Shown: piece by piece, positions 10,393 through 22,727 of the stretch
Numbering within the stretch: position 1 is the stretch's first letter
Layout of the letters: each line of letters begins with the position of its first letter
Notes under the pieces: model-generated
What the model saw: only the letters and a program-made list of their open reading frames with translations
Told to the model about the DNA's origin: nothing
Databases searched by the model: none
Made by a program: the position numbers and the translations under genes
NCBI GenBank assembly: GCA_023014335.1
Contig: JAECYW010000004.1
Coordinates: 372,001 to 436,000, forward strand
Length of the DNA: 64,000 nt
From: Galerina marginata
Lineage: Eukaryota > Basidiomycota > Agaricomycetes > Agaricales > Galerinaceae
Direction: 5' to 3'

Positions 10393-11225
10393 TCATCTCT
10401 GTCGAAAGGTCGAGGACCTGCAAAATATCTTCGCTCTCTCGCTCTTTTCTTGTACCACCAAACGAAAACAGCCGAGGGCGACAAGAATTACTGAAAAAGA
10501 GAGGGAGCACGATAGGAAGGACAACACTTTTCGACTGGTTTGGTCCACTCGAGCCGGCATTAAAAGGGGCCACGACGATGGTTTGGGTTACTCCGTTGGT
10601 GACAATGGTCGAGATGGTAGGCTGAATAAACGTGGTGAGAGTTGGTGTAATTATATGCACGGATTGAGTTGGAGAGCTTAGCGGCGCTGAACGTGAGCCT
10701 GGAGTTGAAGTCGATGGATCGCCTGTCAAAATAATCGCGGATTTCGGGACGTAGCACCCATCCGATACAAAGTCTTGAGCAATCGAAACGATACACTCCG
10801 AATTGAACTGAGGCCACATGTTATTATCCTGCTGTGTCGGCAGACACTGCGTCTGAAAGCTCCCAGCCCACGCGCCGGACGCACATAAAACCACCCTCCC
10901 CAACGCAGCCGGAATGGAGTAATTGGCGTCTCCCAAAAGTGTGGTGTCGACTTCGTTGTAGTAAGCGATGGAGAGACCTTGCTTGATATGCACCGCAATG
11001 AACTGGTGTCATATCCGGGGTTTTGAAGCTTGGTCCTACACAGTCGGGCGTTCCACCTGACGTGGATGGGGCTGGGATGTAGCACCATGTACCTTGCGAA
11101 TTTTTTTGGATACAGTTGTTGTCAGGGGCACATATGGGTGCAGTAAAGCGGCCATCGGTAAATCCAAAGAATAAAACCAGACAGAGTAGAAGTTTTTCGA
11201 TGTTAGAGCCTAAAGCGTTGCTCAT
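10393..11225 (-). CDS. Secreted single-pass membrane protein, two frameshifts
   Basis: The start at 11225 gives a signal peptide (about residues 1-26, hydrophobic core LLLCLVLFFGF). A Cys-containing ectodomain follows, beginning FTAPICAPDNNCIQKNSQGT. The frame continues after a one-base surplus near 11008 into a segment with further Cys residues, then a Ser/Thr/Pro-rich stalk (about 10600-10720). A hydrophobic helix near 10470-10520 is followed by a basic cytosolic tail. A second one-base surplus near 10491 falls inside the helix; correcting the reading there gives a normal transmembrane span and a stop at 10393-10395. No normal intron explains either shift. The architecture is that of a type I surface protein of unknown role. 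The family was not recognised. Confidence 0.55.
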
Positions 11226-11895
11226 GATAAATCCGAATGGCCCGGGTCAAAACTCAAATGGCTCGCTCGTCCGCCGTCTGGGCTGCGAAGAACAATTAGG
11301 GGAAAGAACGAAGAAGTAATGAAGAAGAGAAAGGACATACCAGAGATTCTAATTTCTGGGAGGCAAATCGTGAGTGATCGTGGGTGTCAGAAGAGAAAGG
11401 AAAACATCGAAGGTCGAGCACGAACCCAGCTCTGAGTTGCAGGAACACCTGTCAACCGCAGACCATGCCGCCCTTGAACGTTCAACGTTCAACGTTCAGG
11501 CCTTACCTTCAGGAACGATCTTTCATACCTATCTGTCACCTGACGCGTGCTTGAAAGAGGAGGGGTGATTTCGCCCAACTTATAATGAGGCTCAATCAAA
11601 TTCCCTCTCAGAACCTTATGTAGTACGAGACTAGATTTCGTCCTTGAGCTCGTGTACTTGTGTACGGCGCTGGCCCTCAGGGCTTGTGTAAAATGTATTC
11701 AAATGGCTACGTAATTTATTGTATTTACTAGAAGTCTAGATAGTGTGATTGTAGTGCGAAGAATGTCCAATGCATATGGCGAGTAATGAACGTCAGGGGT
11801 CGGTTACAATCTATAACAGCAACCGAGAGAAAATAGTAAGGACTTGTCCGTTCCGTGGTCCGTTGTTCCCTTCTGACCTTTAATTGTCTCGTCTC
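11226..11895. other. Intergenic spacer between divergent/convergent neighbours
   Basis: This spacer lies between the start of the 10393-11225 gene and the stop of the RTA1-like gene. No coding frame is recognisable. It contains a small direct repeat (gaacgttcaacgttcaacgttcag near 11475). Confidence 0.4.
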
Positions 11896-13187
11896 TCAAT
11901 TCACATCTTTGAATGTGGTTGGGAGTAAACCACCTGACGTCGTCTTCTTCCTTTCGTCCTTTTCTGCCTTCCTCGCCTCCTTCTGCGCTCGCTTCTCTTC
12001 CTTTTCCGCCTTTTTTTCCTCCGTCTTCAACCGCTTTTCCTCCTTCTTTTGTTTGCGAGTTTTTGTGGGAAACTCGGATTCTGGGCCTACAAGGATGGCG
12101 CCAGGGTGTATGCAATTAAACAAATACGCGGCAATGGTCATAGGAACGGCATCAAGGCAGTAGAAAAAGACTTCATGGTCAGTGATGATGCTGTTTTTGC
12201 CCGCGGGTGAGAATTCAACAAGCCTAAAGATGATACGAATCTGACAAGGTTGTTAGTGACAGTCGACCTCGATCGAGGAAGGGGCATAACTCACGGTGAT
12301 GCAAGTCAATGACCCATAAAGCGTATACAGCAGTTTCCTCCACCCTCTCTCCTTGCCTGCCCCAGCCAGCTCACCGCTCTTCTCAAGTCGCAACAGGTGC
12401 ATATGCATTCGCACGACCAAAGACGAGAAAACCAGAATCGCCAGTTGTTGCAATCCGATGCCTCCCATATAAATGTTGAGTCCGAGGGTGACGGACGATG
12501 AACTTTGACCAGATGCCATGGAGCCGCCAGTAGCCTGCACCAGGAAGGAGACGACGTCGAGAATAACAAAAATCTTGGTGAGGGATGTGGCAGGTATTTT
12601 GAAAACGGAGTGAGACGGAATGTAGTAGTAAATCATCCGACCGAGAAGCATGTAGTCGAAGGCGTTTAACACTATGGAAAAAGCAGAACATCAGCATCGT
12701 GACTGGGATAAGCAATAGGTTTTCAGGTTTTCAACATCCCTCAACCCGAAGTAGCTCAGAATGGAGGTAAACTTACACAACGGAGCAAGGAAGATTAACA
12801 TGAACGAAGGTATAAACAACCCCATGCTAATTTGGTGTCGTATCGAGACAGCGCGAAGGACGAAGGCCGCCATTTCCCATGCAACGCCCATGATGATAAC
12901 CCAGCAGAACCTCTGTACCCAACAAATTATGATTAGCACAGATACTTTGACGACCTGGACCTTTGAAGCCTTACCTTCCTCCAAGTAAATGCCTGGAAAA
13001 CGTGGAGACAAAGGGAGATTCCAAATATCACGCTGAAGAGGATGGCAGCAGCGAAGGACGGATAATAGGCATACAGCGCGCGACAGTCATCGATAGGAAC
13101 ATGACCATTTCTATCTGGTACTGCGGTGATACAAGACGGTGTGGCGCTAGCACTGCTAGTCGCTGAAGCACTGATGCTTGAGGTCAT
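11896..13187 (-). CDS. RTA1-like seven-helix membrane protein, 356 aa
   Basis: Four exons (13187-12975, 12912-12777, 12671-12295, 12240-11896) join in frame to 357 codons including the stop. All introns are GT..AG, 60, 105, and 54 nt long. The protein has about seven hydrophobic helices. It carries RTA1/lipid-translocating-exporter family hallmarks: YYPSFAAAILF early, a Q-A-F-T-W-R-K loop, an E near the third helix, APLLLNAFDYMLLGRM at the exon 2/3 junction, QATGGS, and a C-terminal block with RIIFRLVEF, HEVFFY and FNCIHPG. RTA1 proteins sit in the plasma membrane and give resistance to lipid-like toxic compounds such as 7-aminocholesterol. The exact substrate here is unknown. Unusual: the last 45 residues are an extremely charged Lys/Glu-rich segment, probably a cytosolic coil. 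The gene is undamaged. Confidence 0.92.
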
Positions 13188-16100
13188 GGCGGCTGAGGAG
13201 ATAAATAATTTTTGGACAGGTCGAACGAGTTATTTATCAATGTTCGTTTGATTACCTTGGGCGGGCGCAGTCTGCGCAGCCGGTGCAAGCCAGCACAGCT
13301 CTGTCCACGCCGGGTAAACCACAGAATCTGAACCTCTCACGATTTCCCCGTAACGGGTTTATGACCGTCTACTCTTGATTGGCACGCACGCGTCGATCTC
13401 GGTGCAGAGAAGGACCTGGGCGTCAGAAAAGAAATCAGCGCCATGTTAGTTGCTGCTAAGACCCTGCCATTTAGCACGGTCGATATAACGCAGAAACTTG
13501 ATAGTTGTTCTTGTACTTCTCCAACAGCCTGAAAATAGCTTCGATCAGTTCAAAGTTGTGCCCCTTTCAATGACCTCGAGCCTGGAGGGAAGATTCTTAC
13601 CAGTGCCTCGACTGTTACCGTCCGAAGCGACGCTCTCATCAAGGGAAGCATGCTGCGGCACGACGAAATCTCAACTTCTATGTATGTAGATAAAACATAA
13701 TAAAGTGAAAATCCGCAGTCGGGTCGAAACGTTGAAAAGGCATTGCCCCGGGGTGACATTTCCTTTTTAAGCTTTTCATCAACGACGGTGGCAGAGGCGA
13801 AAAAAACGGAAGACTAACTTTCATGCAGTCCGTTTTCCTGCAGCCTAAGAACCATCGTCGGGGTGTGATTTATACTGCATACTACAGCCTGCCATCGAAC
13901 TACTGGCGACAAATTAATGTAAGTAAAGCAATCGTTAAGCGAAGGTCGAGATTCAGTATCTTCACTGAAAGAGTTCGAGAATGGAGTTCCAAGAATTTTA
14001 AGGCCAATTACTACCAGAACCAAAGCTCCTCGAGGGGCACGACGGTGATAGGCGATAGGCAGGTCCCGAGTTTTTTGTTACATGAGGCCTCCTCTCGAAC
14101 AGGGTGAAGGAAGTCGAACCACCGAGGAAGGCGCATCCTTAGCTACCCCGTAACATATGTCATGACCAAAGGTAGGGATGGGGTACCAAAACAGACACCG
14201 AAAGCGAGATAAGCAACCCCCATTCCACTCTCCGTGGATACACTATGATCTCATCGTCTTGGTGTCTAGATAACCCTGATGTATACGCAGCTATTGAAAG
14301 CAGCAGACTGATCACGCTGCTGAAGGGCACGATCTTCCTCGCATCTTTGCCACGTAGCAGGGGCCAAGGGCAGTCTGAATTTCATAGAATCATTTGAAGC
14401 TACAGGTCATCCGTCTCATATAGACAAAAGAAACTGCGTCGAAAAAACGCACGTGGTATGTACATTGAAATTAACCACATGAAGTCCTGCATCGATGGTG
14501 TCTCGAGCAGATTGAGATGAAAAACGGCGAGAGCATCGCTGGTGCGCTTGACCTGATAGGCGACTACGCGCATTCATTAGTATGCGGCTCCCTCAAGTCT
14601 TCCTCTCTCTTTTCAAATAGAGAACAAGAGAACAACATAGCGATTGCCAATGCATGCATAGCCGACTGGGATCGACAGAATGTACGTTCGGCGCCGCCGA
14701 CGTTTGGCGTTGGTCAAGTAATTTGGCCGTGGTAGTCGACGTTGTTGACCATCGTTCAGGACAACGTCGATCTAACAGACGTCGGTACTGTCATGTCAAG
14801 TTTTCCGAAGCAAAAGTTGGGAACGTCGGCAACTCGGTAGGCAGTAAGTGCGCTGGCATTGAAGGGCGCTGATGGTTGTCTGCCGAAGGACACATAAAAA
14901 TTAGCAAACGAAAAACAAATGGACAGCCAAGGTTGTTACCATTATCTGGTACAATCAGGACTTCAGAAATCGCAATCACTTAATCAAGGAGGTTAACAGA
15001 GGAAAATAGCCTCATAGAAGGAAACATACCAGTAAGCGATGACAAGTGAAAGGCAGTGAGGCCAGACGCTCCGCCAGTCACAAAGCGTGAACTTGTTGTC
15101 CGTGAATTGGGCATTACTGCGTGCGAATCCCGAGTCTCATAAGGAGGGCCATAGGCTCACACTTGAGCTGAGGCCCAGTGAGAAATCAACGGCGAGCTGA
15201 GGAAATGTTTGAAGATGCCAATATCGACGCAGGTCTACGAGACAGGTGGGAGAAGTTGCTGGAGAGCTAAGGGAATCTAGCGTTGTGAAAAGTGTGACTA
15301 TAAACCAGCTCATCAGTACACAGTGAGACCTATAAGGGTTCAATCAGAAGCATACCTGCAATGTTGCTCAAAACACTTGTTATTTCGACTCGGAGGCCAC
15401 GCGATTGGGCCCAAGCGTTGAGACTCCCGAACTTGAGAACAACGCCTAGGGTCTTGGCATGCCGGGTGCGCTCGCGCTAAGTACGAGTAGATTTTGGTTA
15501 TTGACGCAATCTCTGAGATCTGATCACGTAGAAGAAGTTTGTAAAACGTGGAAGATGAGCTCGAGGATAAGAACTTACCAGTGATGTTATTGAACAAATG
15601 TCAAAGCTTCCAGAAACTTAGGCTTACACAGGGATAGCAGTGTAATACAGTAGCGAAGTCCATCTACGGCGTTCGTCCTTATAAAATGGCCAGTGGAATA
15701 GAACAAAAACATGGGTATATGTGGGAGGGCAGAGAGAACGATTCGAATTTCCACCAAATTGGAATTCCCACGACAAATTAGATCAACGTGATCACGTGGA
15801 CCAGATCATTGCCCAAGGGACGAACCAGCATGCCTCTTGGCCCAACCCCTCGACCAGTAATAATAATAAAGTCGAGAAATTCTGCATCGAGACTACCTAA
15901 TTTATCTGCGGCAGAAGTAGTACCCGAAACTCTTCCAGTGCAGGGAATATGCACATTGCTCATCATCGACTCGGAAGGCAAAGAAAGACCTCTGAAGCCT
16001 AAGATACTGCCTGGAGAAGTGCGTCAAAAGCCTTAAGAGGAGTCGGGACATAGCAATCGGGTGTCGGGGAGTTATCTGAGCCACCTCCGATACGGAACCC

Positions 16101-16689
16101 ATGCGATTGTAAATTTAGAATTTAGAATTACAGACGCTATTTAAAGACAAGAAGCCTGGAGAAGTTACCTCACCGACGGTTGTACCTACGAATGGATGAA
16201 ATAAACCTAACGGTACTATCGCTGAAATATCGTTGTCCTTCAATTTTTCTGGCGTTTTTCATTTAAAGAATGGCGAGTCAAGGAAAGGAAAGATTTACTC
16301 ACCAGAATACCGCTTTTTCACAATTAATATCGCTATTGATCATCCACCGATGATTTACAGCGTGTGCTATTTTCATGATAGCGCTTTTGCCGTGAGCAAC
16401 TCCGAAATCTGTCATGGAACTCGGGACAACTTGTCCCGTCACTCAGAATGGATCGGCCGTCTGCTCCGTTTGGGACGGTAGCCTGAGAACAATGTTGACC
16501 TTATCGTGCCCATATCAGGAGGTTTGTCCCTGCGGAAATTGACCACACCCACCGCCGTCAGTGGAGGCTGTTCAAACAGGCAATGCAGGCGTTCTCTATC
16601 CCCTGTATCCAAACATTATTATTGCCGGTACGCTACGGTATTTAGAAACAAAATTGCAACAAGAAGCATGTCGTAGCAAACCCGAAGGG
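13188..16689. other. 3.5 kb without a defensible gene
   Basis: Frames longer than 60 codons exist on both strands, but none gives a recognisable domain. Some look coding-like, for example the minus-strand frames at 15340-15597 and 15778-15981, which are bordered by plausible splice signals (a GTAAGT near 15585). An ATG at about 15664 on the minus strand could open a small multi-exon gene. I could not assemble an in-frame model. It may be a decayed gene or one with frame errors, as elsewhere in 10-25 kb. Confidence 0.35.
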
Positions 16690-16898
16690 GACGCTTTTCT
16701 AACGGAAACATTAAAATAGCGGCTGGAGTCCGGGGAACACGAAGACTAACCGAGATGAATTTTTTAGAAGGGAAGAATGCTCTTATGCGGAAGGTCATCT
16801 ATGGCGTATGCGGGCAGTCTAAATTGATGCGGCTAGCGGATTCCAGTACTTATAAAGGCATGTAGTATCCGTTCGAGCCATTAGACCCCACAGATATC
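16690..16898 (+). promoter_or_regulatory. Terpene synthase upstream region with TATA-like box
   Basis: The 209 bp before the terpene synthase start contain a tataaa at 16851-16856, 43 bp before the ATG, and a block conserved in the stray copy at 9605-9790. That duplication is the reason to call it a functional promoter unit. Transcription start not determined. Confidence 0.5.
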
Positions 16899-18094
16899 AT
16901 GTCGTCGACATCCAAGGACCTATATGCATCTGCCTCGACTCATGCTTCACATCCCTCGGCAACCAAAAAAGAAAAAATGCATACACAACAGCCACCTTCC
17001 GTAAAGGAAATCTTCGCAAAGTTCGTCGCTAGCCTGGAGTACTGCCCTGAAGAACCTATGGCGGAAGCAAATAAAACCTACCAGTCTCTACGTTCTGAAT
17101 TCGCGAAATACGACAACGGAAATAAATGGTTTGGCCCTCTGTGTCGAGAGTCAGCCACCATGGCCGAGGTAAGTTTTTTCATTGGTAACCTCGGGGCCCA
17201 TTTGAATTAAAATAATTTAACAGCTATCGTACCCTGGACACGCACCAGAGGTGCGCCTTCAAATCGCCCGATTCACCTTGGTACTTTACTCTCATAAGTA
17301 TAATTCGCATGACTTCTTACTAAAAATCCTGCAGGTATTTAATCTACGTCGACGACCTCGGCCAGAAATTTCCAGGGTCGTTGGGGGACTTCCAACAGCG
17401 TGTTCTCAACAACGATCGTCCGGAGGGAGATTTTTTGCAAGCCTTCCGCGAGCATCTGACCGACCTGTATCTTTATTGGGACACCATTCCGGCCAATTGC
17501 ATGACGCTGGCCGCCATGGACTACATAAACGGATGTCTACTAGAACAAATGCCAGCAATCCGCGACATGAAGCTCTCGGACGATGCTCAGTCGTGGCCAT
17601 ACTTCCTGCGCAATAAGACAGGAAGTGCGGCAGCCTACGCATTTATGCTATTTCCAAAGGACCTGAAGCTCGATCTTTCCGTCTATATTCAAGTCATTGA
17701 AGACATAGTTCCTATTCACGAATCTCGTGAACGATGTCCTATCGTGCGTTTCTCGCTTCCTTATTGTTGTCGTATTATAACACGTCTTCCTCAGGTTCCA
17801 CAAAGAATACCTTGCAGGAGAGACAAATAACTACGTTTCCAACAGGGCGCACGTCTCTAAGAAGCACATTCTGGACACTCTGCAAGATGTAGTTGACGAT
17901 ACTTTAGCTGCACATGCTAGAATAACAAAAGTCCTACAATCCACGGATGCCGCTATCCCATGGAAGCGGTTCGTTAACGGATACATGTGCGTCCGTTCTT
18001 CTTTCACCTCTGGACCGATTAATTAAACTATTCTTGCAGAGCCTTCCACTTCACATTGAAACGTTACCGGCTGGATGAATTGGGCTTTTTTTAG
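16899..18094 (+). CDS. TRI5-family sesquiterpene synthase, five exons, one frameshift
   Basis: Exons 16899-17168, 17224-17297, 17335-17743, 17795-17986 and 18040-18094; introns of 55, 37, 51 and 53 nt, all GT..AG. The product would be about 332 aa, typical of trichodiene synthase-like (PF06330) class I terpene cyclases. These cyclise farnesyl diphosphate in a Mg-dependent reaction. The first metal site is the Asp pair in IYVDDL (about residues 121-122). The second is an N-D-x-x-S-x-x-K-E motif split by intron 3, near residue 245. The conserved C-terminal RYRL.EL also fits. One surplus base near 17713, just before the second motif, breaks the frame, and the summed exon length is one base over a multiple of three. 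This is either an inactive gene or a consensus error. In mushrooms the products of this subfamily are mostly unknown; I do not assign a product. No P450 or other tailoring gene is adjacent. Confidence 0.8.
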
Positions 18095-18461
18095 TGATTT
18101 TATTACTGGTTTGCCTCCTAAACTGTCCACAATACCGCTTAAAAATATTATCTGGTAGTAAATTTGAATCGGATAGGCTCATATTGTATAGTATGTGTAG
18201 AGCTTAGATTACCGAGCCATAAATAATCAAGATTATTCAAGCTTCGAGCCTCAAAAGTAACGCGAAACGAACGGTGCTATCGGCCCCTTTGATGCCCCCC
18301 TTCATAGCACTTTTATCCACCCATACATCTCCATCGGGGTTTTTATGGCTGAAAACTCTACATTAGATGAAGCTACCTCTCTTAGCAGTGTAGAACTACT
18401 GGTTCCTTATTTGTTTTCAGTCAGACTTCAGTGCCGCGGCCTTTGAATCCAACACACCAAG
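18095..18461. other. Intergenic spacer, terpene synthase to F-box gene
   Basis: Holds the 3' flank of the terpene synthase and presumably the promoter of the F-box gene. No coding frame or repeat is visible. Confidence 0.4.
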
Positions 18462-20222
18462 ATGAGACTTGGTGACAAGCAAACAACAACACGGACGTCG
18501 GTATTCCTTTTGCCAGATTCCTCGCCTCCTCAGATGGATATCCAACAAATTACCATCCAGCCCAGTCGCAACCCACCAATTCATAGCCTCCACAACGATG
18601 TATTATGGCACATCTTCACGCTAAACACCGACGTGAAGGCGTTCCACCAATCCTTTGACTGCCCAGTACGCTTTCAGAAACGGCACCCCATCAACATAAC
18701 TCGCAGCAGCTCACAAGTATGTCGCAAGTGGCGCAACGGGATTCTCGCATCCCCTTCGATATGGGCGTCTTTGATCGACCTTGATGTCTTCAACACGCAG
18801 GAGGACGATCGTTGGATGGACGAAGTCATGCTGAGGACGGGCCAATCCTATCTGTCGGTCATTGGGGGTAGGGATCCCGATACGGATTGGGAATGCCATC
18901 CGGCGTCGAGGCAATTCTTCATTTCCCTTCTCACAAATCACTGGGCTAGGATTCGGACCTTCAATATCGTGCTCAAGAACTCCAATTTTGATGCCTCCCT
19001 GTGGAATATTTTTTGGAAGACCCCGTCTCCACACCTTGAGGCATTCGTTTTTAAAAATCTCGTTCATGCTATCCCATTTCCAACGAAGTTTCAATCACAA
19101 GATGATATACTCTTCTCAAACCACGCGCCATTATTGCGGGCCTTCCAATGCTGGTCTATCGGGTTCAATTTGAACTACCGAGCATCATGGATGGGAAATC
19201 TCCGTGATCTCACTTTATCGGGAATCCACATCGTCCAGGAGGCTTTGGATGCGCTCTCCCAGGCCCCTGGCCTCGAGAAGGTGACATTGTTCACATCCGT
19301 GGTGAAATCAGCCATTCACATCCCACTCTACCTCCCAAATATCAGTGTTCCACGACTTAGGCACATTATCATCAGGGGTATGGTTGTAAAAGTTGTAGCA
19401 CTTCTAGGCCATATTATCCCGGCTGCAATCTGCGAACTTGACGTCCACCTCCTTGGCTCCTCTGAAGGAAGTACGCCTGAGGCGCAGGCATGCTTCAGCG
19501 ACCTCGTTATGCTTGTATTTCAATTCATAGATCGCAGCTTCAAGGCAATGGGGGTGACTCAGTGCAGTGTAGCAGCTGCCTTAGGCCTTTTCCGCTGCAC
19601 CGTGCCACGCATCGGCGCTGCGGAGGATTGTGCGCCTTTCGCAATCGTGTTACAAAGCCATTCCCCCATTTACCTTGGCCGCGTATTTCCTGCTCGATAT
19701 TCAAAAGCCATCACAAGCATGACGTTCATTCTCCGTGTAGACGATCTCGAGCACCCAGATCCCACTCGAGATACATTTCTCCTTTCCATCGTATCCGTCA
19801 ACACACTCGTACTTTCGCCGCTCTCTATGGAACATATCGAGGAATTATGCAGGGAGAATCCTCGAATTTGGCCTTCGCTAAATGAGGTTGAGCTGCGATA
19901 CCTGGAACCTGGAAATCGCAGAGCTCAGGACAATTTGGTTTCCTTTCTTTTGCGTCGGCAGCGCGCCGGTGTTCCAGTAGCTGTATTTGATATCACTAAT
20001 AGGGTGTCTTCTGGGCGGAAGGAAACAAGCTGGGCTATTTTGGACGATGTCGAAGGTTTGAAGGTCGTCTGGGAGGATACCGGTGCAGTGGTGGAGTATA
20101 TTTGGGGTTCTGGTCAACCGGAAGGGTTGAATTTCGGTTCTAATTCAGAGCTAATAGTAGGTAGACTAAGTGGACTATGTGATCCAGTACAGTGCCGGTC
20201 CGAGTTTTCGTTCGCGAGTTAG
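18462..20222 (+). CDS. F-box/LRR-like protein, 586 aa
   Basis: An uninterrupted 586-codon frame. The F-box-like segment spans about residues 38-110: PPIHSLHNDVLWHIFTLN, then SSQVCRKWRNGIL and SPSIWASLIDL. The rest has repeating leucine-rich features (ending near residue 540). The first ATG has A at -3 and is the better start; an internal Met 24 codons on (18534) directly before the conserved part is the alternative. It is only distantly related to the minus-strand F-box trio at 2.5-8.0 kb, but has the same layout. Putative SCF substrate receptor, substrate unknown. Confidence 0.85.
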   Translation: MRLGDKQTTTRTSVFLLPDSSPPQMDIQQITIQPSRNPPIHSLHNDVLWHIFTLNTDVKAFHQSFDCPVRFQKRHPINITRSSSQVCRKWRNGILASPSIWASLIDLDVFNTQEDDRWMDEVMLRTGQSYLSVIGGRDPDTDWECHPASRQFFISLLTNHWARIRTFNIVLKNSNFDASLWNIFWKTPSPHLEAFVFKNLVHAIPFPTKFQSQDDILFSNHAPLLRAFQCWSIGFNLNYRASWMGNLRDLTLSGIHIVQEALDALSQAPGLEKVTLFTSVVKSAIHIPLYLPNISVPRLRHIIIRGMVVKVVALLGHIIPAAICELDVHLLGSSEGSTPEAQACFSDLVMLVFQFIDRSFKAMGVTQCSVAAALGLFRCTVPRIGAAEDCAPFAIVLQSHSPIYLGRVFPARYSKAITSMTFILRVDDLEHPDPTRDTFLLSIVSVNTLVLSPLSMEHIEELCRENPRIWPSLNEVELRYLEPGNRRAQDNLVSFLLRRQRAGVPVAVFDITNRVSSGRKETSWAILDDVEGLKVVWEDTGAVVEYIWGSGQPEGLNFGSNSELIVGRLSGLCDPVQCRSEFSFAS

Positions 20223-20627
20223 ATGCACGGGAGCAAGACATGATGTGGTTTTGGTTTACAAGTCAAGTTGGCCCGGGAGGTCGGGAATAGGAGAGGATTG
20301 GGTCGCATGAAACTGGGATGAACAGGATGGGAGATGTAGAGCGCTTGCTCTGAGCGCAAGAAAATGAGGTTGTTATTTCATAGTTCGTTGAGCGGTAAGG
20401 TACTTTCCAAGTACTCTCTGTACCCTAGAGGTGCCAGATACCAAATACCAGAGCGGAAACGAACTGAACTGTTGCTTAAAGGCTAGATCTCAAGTCGTCT
20501 GCAGTGCATGCGCAGCGTTTTCGGCTGAGGCTGTGCCTGTCACTACGATATCTTATGAGGATGGCGAAGGACAGCAAAGGACGACCTCTCTTCACCTCAC
20601 CCACTACCATTCCCAGCGTCTCTGATT

Positions 20628-22295
20628 ATGCCCAAAAACGCCTGGCAAGCAACGGCCTCCACATTCAAAAAGCTGACGAGCCTCAAGTCGACCAAGAGTC
20701 GCCATAAACTAGACACACCAATATTGAAGTTGCACGAAGATCTCCTGTTGCAGATTTTCGCTCACAATGCAAGGGTAGATCTAACGGACCCTCCTGCCCA
20801 CATCATACTCAAGCGCACTTCTCAAGTCTGCATGTTGTGGAGGGATATCAGTCCTTGGATCATCGTTGTTGTGGGGAAGGGTGGTCTCTATTTCAAGCTT
20901 TCTATTGTGGAAGAACGGCGATCAGTGGGCCTAAAGAAGTGCTTCGTCGTACTGGCAATGCTCCACTAGACGTGAAGTGGATGGAGGGCAGAACCAGCGA
21001 ACAATTGAAAGAAGAATTAAATCTTCTTAACTCAATCCTCACCCAGCATTGGACAAGAATACGAAGCCTTGACATCGTTACATTATTTCGACCAGGTGAT
21101 CTGATACCACTGGCCTGGGATGTATTCAGGCAGTCCGGCGCCTCTGCTGGAGGACGTCCACTTTCACTTTATCAAAGGTGCCCACGAAATGTTCTATGAC
21201 CCAAAATTCTCCTTGTTTAAAGATAGCGCTCCATTGCTGCATACCTTTCGGGCCCGCATAATTCCTATCAAATTACACGCGCCTTGGGTATTCAATTTAC
21301 GCAGTCTAGAACTTAATTGGCGCTTCCAACTCGACGAAATTCTCAATGCATTCGCCTCAATGCCGAATCTCGAGGCTTTAGCGCTTAGCAATTCGCCAAA
21401 TCCGCTTGGAGTTGGCGATGATACCGCTCACTTGCCGAATATTGTTTTACAAAGGTTGACCCTGATCAAGTTCGAGGCATTCTCGTATTTCAAGCCAGTG
21501 CTGCACCTTCTGAATCATATCACACCTTCTCCGAGTTGTTGTCTGGCAATTGATTTCACCAACAACTCCGTGATCGAATCAAACTTCAGCCGAATCCAAG
21601 CTGTCATTTCGCGGTATTCCCATAATTACTTTACGTCGCAAATTACAGAACGCGCCTTGCTCGAATTTACCGATCATGTCATAGGATTTAAATGTTATTC
21701 CAATCCGTTTTCTTTCTACCTTTACGGTCCACCATCACCAACATTTCCAACCTCCCTTTTCCTTGACACATTCACACCCTGCTTTCTCCAGCTTACAGCG
21801 CTAGAACTACGCATATCACCGGGCACCCTATCCTTCTCCGATGCCAACATCAAACCATTCATTTTGTCACTCCCCAGATTAGAGACGCTCGAAGCCACGA
21901 AATTTGTCCTTACTTCCCTCCTCCATTGTCCAAACGACGGTCATCCGGTTCTCCCTTCCCTCCGGAAAGTCAAATGCATTGATGCTGATGACCATCCACT
22001 GCTGCTTTTGGCGTTCCTTCAAAGGAGAGAGGAGATTGGTCTTCCCGTTCAGACTGTTACTATTTCGGAAGATCAATGGCAAATTGAAGGTTCTTCACGC
22101 GATTTTTCATGTTTGGAGGAGGTAACTGGCCTTCATTTCATCAGGGAAAAGGTCTCTGAGAAAACTGAGTACATTTGTGGATCGGGAAACCCTGACAGAT
22201 TGATTTGGGAGGCACCGTCGAATTGGTTGGTCCCGCCTCTTTGTGGAAGTCCCGCTGTGAAAAAGTCAGCTTGGAGTAGATTACTTAGAGTTTGA
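20628..22295 (+). pseudogene. F-box/LRR-like gene with three +1 shifts
   Basis: The three plus-strand frames align consecutively to the F-box family: the F-box start (LDTPILKLHEDLLLQIF...SQVCMLWRDI), then LGSSLLWGRV in the next frame, then KEVLRRTGNAPLDV in the third, then PAPLLEDVHF back in the first. Each switch is explained by one surplus base, near 20850, 20932 and 21134, and after the third the original frame is restored to the stop at 22295. None of the breaks has a usable intron. The 391 codons from about 21140 to the end are open and well conserved in pattern. It is either a pseudogene with three insertions in 285 bp or an error-bearing consensus of a functional gene. Confidence 0.7.
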
Positions 22296-22727
22296 GAGTT
22301 ATCGCATATCTTCGTGGATCGTATATAGCAGCACCGTGTCAGGAACCATACTACTTTTCATTCTCATAGTTTGGCGGCTCATTCGATTCGTCATATTGGT
22401 GCCAAAGGGCCACCAAGTGCGTACCAATCCCAACCAAGGCATAGGATTAACGAAACAAAGCAGTTTCCATTAAAAGACGTGTAGAAAAAGTCAAAAAAGA
22501 GGCAACGAGGCAACGTATTTACCAAGTATGTAGAGTACCCGGTAGAAATAAGACATCTACAGAAAGGCACCCCCGAACTATTCAGTAACCTATGAAAGAA
22601 AGCAATTGAATAAGTCGCCCAAAATTCCCATTAGCATCGAATATAGTCTGCACCGCTTCTACCTTCCTTCCTTCACTTCATTATTCGACATTCAAAAATC
22701 CAACATCCAGTGCCAATATCAGAGCAA

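Noticed and set aside
15788..16036. Plus-strand frame of 82 codons opposite a minus-strand frame
   Set aside because: Both strands look equally coding-like; the plus frame has no domain and no splice context, so it is probably an antisense shadow.
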